Source: Reticulomyxa filosa (Eukaryota; Foraminifera; Reticulomyxidae). From it: a DNA stretch of 22,574 nucleotides. The position numbers were made by a program, and so were the translations under genes. The stretch covers positions 1-22,574 of the forward strand of contig ASPP01004244.1 in NCBI GenBank assembly GCA_000512085.1, written 5' to 3'. The notes beneath the pieces were generated by a model, which worked only from the letters and a program-made list of their open reading frames with translations, was not told the origin of the DNA and made no database searches. Below, in pieces: positions 19,803-22,574 of this stretch. Positions within the stretch are counted from its first letter, which is position 1, and each line of letters opens with the position of its first letter.

Positions 19803-21197
19803 ATGACACTGTGCAAAAAGGACAAAAAAAAAGCAATACAAAATGTAACAAAAACAATTATGTGTAATGTTTATTTGCAAAGACTTTTCGAGTATGAAAA
19901 TGAGTTGGCCAAAGAAATATTCAAAATGTCGAGTGATTGTGAACTCCAGCACAATAATCTATCGCAATTAATAGATGAAAAAAAAACATCCCCATAATTA
20001 CATTTATGGGCCCAAATCAAAAAGGGAAATCATCACTGTTAAATCTGATTGAAACGAAATGGGTATTTGAAGTATCGGGAGAAAAAAATTGTCGTCCCAA
20101 AACAGTGAAAATGAAATATGTTCAAACGCTGGCTGGCAAAGAGTGTTATTTATTGGAAGTGGAGCACTTATTTTCCGAAAACAATTTCAAACAACAAGAT
20201 AACATAACTGGCTCTGAACAAAAAGAAGAGGAAAAAATTTTGCCAAGGGAGGACATCATGACAATGTTTTTGTTGATGTATTGTATTTCTTCGATTATTG
20301 TGTGGAATGACACTAAAATTGACAATCCGATTTTCTTAAATTTGCTGGAACACTTGAGCAAAGCAATGAAAGATGTGAACACTGAATACACTAACGAAGA
20401 TTTGAAACAAATGTTGGATGGCATCACCGTATTCCACTTTCCAAAAATGCAAGATTTTTTTAAAAAAAGAGTGGAAAGAATTAGGAAAAAAAATGGACAG
20501 TTACAAGCTGTTGCATAAACCTACATTGATTTTTTTGGAAAGAGATTTTGAGAATTCAAAATCTTTATCTCAGCACTCAGAAAAGTTACAACAGGACGTG
20601 ATTAAAAAAGTAAAGGAATTGCAGCTTTTTAACGATGTCGAGCAAGCTTTTGTAGCAAAGCTTAACAATAACGTCGGTCACTAAAATTTGCAGAAAAAAC
20701 TTCTTTCATACCCACCCTTCAAGAGTGGCATGAGAGCTTATGTCAGATGGCCCTCGAGGTATCACCGATTGCTAAAAGTTTAGATAGACTCTTTTAAAAA
20801 AAAAAATAAAATAAAATTGAAAATACTTTAAACATTTATAGCTGTTGCGGAAATCGAATACATTCTGAAGATGATAAACACACAGAAAATGGTTTCTGCT
20901 GTTTGTTACATCAATCATGTGTTAATGACTGACAAAGGTCTCCGTGATCCACAAACGTGCTCAGAACAATGCAGTAAATTATATCAATTTCATCGTTTTG
21001 AAATTCGACAGATGGATAGAATACAAGATATTGCTTGGATTTTGAACCAACTTGAAGCTCTGTGGAGAAAATTGGAGCCGTTTCCCAATGCTAACTACCA
21101 ACTCCTTAAAGATGCTTTTGCTTCATTCGATAATCAACAGAGCAAACAAAAGACGGATTTCACGCTTATCATGTCCAACATAAAACAACTGTTGTGA
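19803..21197 (+). pseudogene. GB1/RHD3-type (GBP/atlastin-like) GTPase, frame broken
   Basis: Segments run 19803-19990, 19982-20500, 20485-20683, 20675-20741 (or 20758) and 20842-21197. A helical N-terminal part leads into I-P-I-I-T-F-M-G-P-N-Q-K-G-K-S-S-L-L-N-L, a clear P-loop. M-F-L-L-M-Y-C-I-S-S-I-I-V-W-N-D follows, like the L-L-S-S-x-x-x-Y-N segment of guanylate-binding proteins. F-L-E-R-D-F-E fits the R-D guanine-specificity motif of that family. The expected switch motif D-T-E-G appears only as E-V-E-H, so GTP hydrolysis may be lost. The frame shifts at an A9 run (19978-19986), an A8 run (20486-20493) and near 20670; a standard intron ends at 20841. The helical C-terminal part after L-Q-E-W-H-E-S-L has M-I-N-T-Q-K-M-V-S-A-V. 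The protein otherwise looks well kept, so assembly errors are a real alternative to pseudogene status. GBPs are membrane-remodelling large GTPases. Confidence 0.55.
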
Positions 21198-22299
21198 ACC
21201 CAACTTCGAAATATACATCAAATGGATATTTTATTGTTACAAGTATTTAGATAATTTTACATTTCAAAAATAAATCTAATAAAATTATACCGGTCATCAA
21301 AACATTAGTGTAAAGATTTTCAAATTTACAAAATTAACTCTTTTGATTTTCTAACTTAGTATTCTTTTCTAAGAAAACTGAACGTAGGAAAAATACAACT
21401 TACCATACAGAAGCATAATTTGTTTTTAAGTGTAAAAAATAAAGACAACAGGATTGAGTCAATCTTTTTGTCCCCAAATTTTTCTTTGCACTTCACTAAA
21501 CTCTGTTGTTCTATAGTGTAATACGAAAGATTAATCTTTCAATAAAAGAACATGAATCAAAAATCAATAAAGAAAACGCAAGAAGGCGGTACAAGTAAAG
21601 AAGTAACGTTTTACAGAAAAGGGGTGTCTATACTTCAGCCGGAGCTTTCCTTTACGGTTAGCCCTGCCTTACAGAACACAATATACATTTGTTATTTGGC
21701 ATTATCATTTAAAAATTTCAACATAATTATTTGATGAAATATATGACTTAAAGTCAATAACATATAAATTATGTTCAAGTAATTTACTGAATAAAGAATT
21801 TGGATGGCTTAGCACTAAGTATAATACAAACGTCACCCTTTGAACAAATTTTTCATAAAAAATGGAATTAAATTAACTAATGAAAAGAATGACTAAGCAG
21901 AACAGTAGAAAAGTGAAAAGGAAAAGGTTTGTGAAAAAGATATTTTCACATTCCAGCAGGGACTCCAAAACAAAGTTCTTTCATTTCAAAAAAATTAAGT
22001 TTGCATTGATTTGTATAAAAAACTAACAAATTTTGTTAGTTTTTCAAAAATCTATTCTATTGTTTAGTCCAATATCCAACAAAAAGGCCTTTGCAAAACA
22101 ATTATTTCAATTAACAGCATATTAATACAGAAATTTGTAAAACAGCTAGTAGTGGCCTTGCTCTAACATCAATAATACATATTTTCAAAATAAACTTTTT
22201 ATTTTTCTATTGTATGTTATTTTTTATTATAATTTTTGCATAATCGCATGTTTACAAAAAAAGTATTCTCAAAGGTAAGTTTGTCAAAAAGAAAAAAAA
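21198..22299. other. AT-rich region after the GTPase-like gene, little visible
   Basis: AATAAA-like sequence at about 21268-21274 could be the polyadenylation signal of the GTPase-like gene. A 60-codon ORF at 21552-21734 begins M-N-Q-K-S-I-K-K-T-Q-E-G-G and could be a first exon, but has no recognisable motif. A perfect palindrome lies at 22018-22044. Nothing else is supported. Confidence 0.45.
22018..22044. repeat. AT-rich perfect palindrome
   Basis: 13-bp arms (AAAAACTAACAAA and its complement) around a single T. It could form a small hairpin in RNA; there is no flanking gene to tie it to. Confidence 0.6.
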
Positions 22300-22545
22300 A
22301 TGAAACTACGCATTACTTTGAAGATAAAAAAAAGAAAGATTACCACTACCGTTTACATCGATTGGACACAAATCAGTGAAACTGATCCAAATCAGAATAT
22401 TTCATCAACAACACCATACCACCGAGTTTTGCTTGGTCACATAGTATTAATTGACTATATATGCCATATTCAAATTCATGAATCAAAATTCTTTTTCGAT
22501 TTTTGCAATTTTCACATTGTTTGCTACAAACAAACAATCATTTAA
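22300..22545 (+). CDS. Hypothetical open frame of 81 codons at the window edge
   Basis: ATG to TAA, encoding a basic start (K-I-K-K-R-K-I-T-T-T) and a middle part V-Y-I-D-W-T-Q-I-S-E-T-D-P-N-Q. Codon use in the middle part is gene-like, the end is Phe/Ile-rich. No family recognised; it may be an exon that ends earlier at a donor site, or chance. Confidence 0.25.
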   Translation: MKLRITLKIKKRKITTTVYIDWTQISETDPNQNISSTTPYHRVLLGHIVLIDYICHIQIHESKFFFDFCNFHIVCYKQTII

Positions 22546-22574
22546 CTTATTTCTATTTGCACTATTCCAAAATA

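Noticed and set aside
1-22574. CRISPR arrays, operons or prokaryotic regulatory elements
   Set aside because: Spliced genes and the gene content are eukaryotic; no spaced direct repeats were seen.

Overview
This is an AT-rich nuclear window from a eukaryote. Conserved genes are cut by short GT-AG introns (mostly about 60-140 nt), coding sequence carries AAT-encoded Asn runs, and spacers are very A/T-rich. Together with the WD40 fragment and the flagellate-type centriole genes, this suggests a foraminiferan such as Reticulomyxa filosa. That placement is an inference from style and recollection, not from a search. The standard code applies: TAA, TAG and TGA end conserved proteins at sensible places. 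Layout: 3-584 (+) is the decayed C-terminal end of a WD40-repeat gene with in-frame stops. 898-1950 (+) is a seven-helix membrane protein with one stopless intron. 1951-4690 is a gene-poor stretch with two short coding-like remnants (one ending in a CVIM CaaX box), a GC-rich hairpin, and a 716-bp Tc1/mariner-type element with 82-bp terminal inverted repeats and TA target duplications, apparently inserted into an older open frame. 7273-4688 (-) is a four-exon Polo-like kinase 4 (PLK4/SAK) gene. 11340-8355 (-) is a six-exon anoctamin/TMEM16 gene. 16035-12997 (-) is a ten-exon coiled-coil gene whose best match is the centriolar distal-appendage protein CEP83. 16362-18505 (+) is a tRNA pseudouridine synthase of the PUS1 type, divergently arranged with the CEP83-like gene. 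19369-21197 (+) holds an unassigned exon-like frame followed by a GB1/RHD3 (guanylate-binding/atlastin-like) GTPase gene broken by three frameshifts. The last 1.4 kb shows only weak ORFs. Functionally, PLK4 (trigger of centriole duplication) and CEP83 (membrane docking of the mother centriole) both belong to the centriole/basal-body programme, so the genome probably retains a flagellar or centriolar apparatus. The anoctamin (Ca-dependent lipid scramblase or channel) and PUS1 (RNA modification) are ordinary housekeeping-type genes with no evident link to it. I did not find a clearly new multi-gene system. The most unusual signals are the mariner insertion, the divergent PLK4, the CaaX tail, the hairpin, and the clustering of frame breaks at A-runs.
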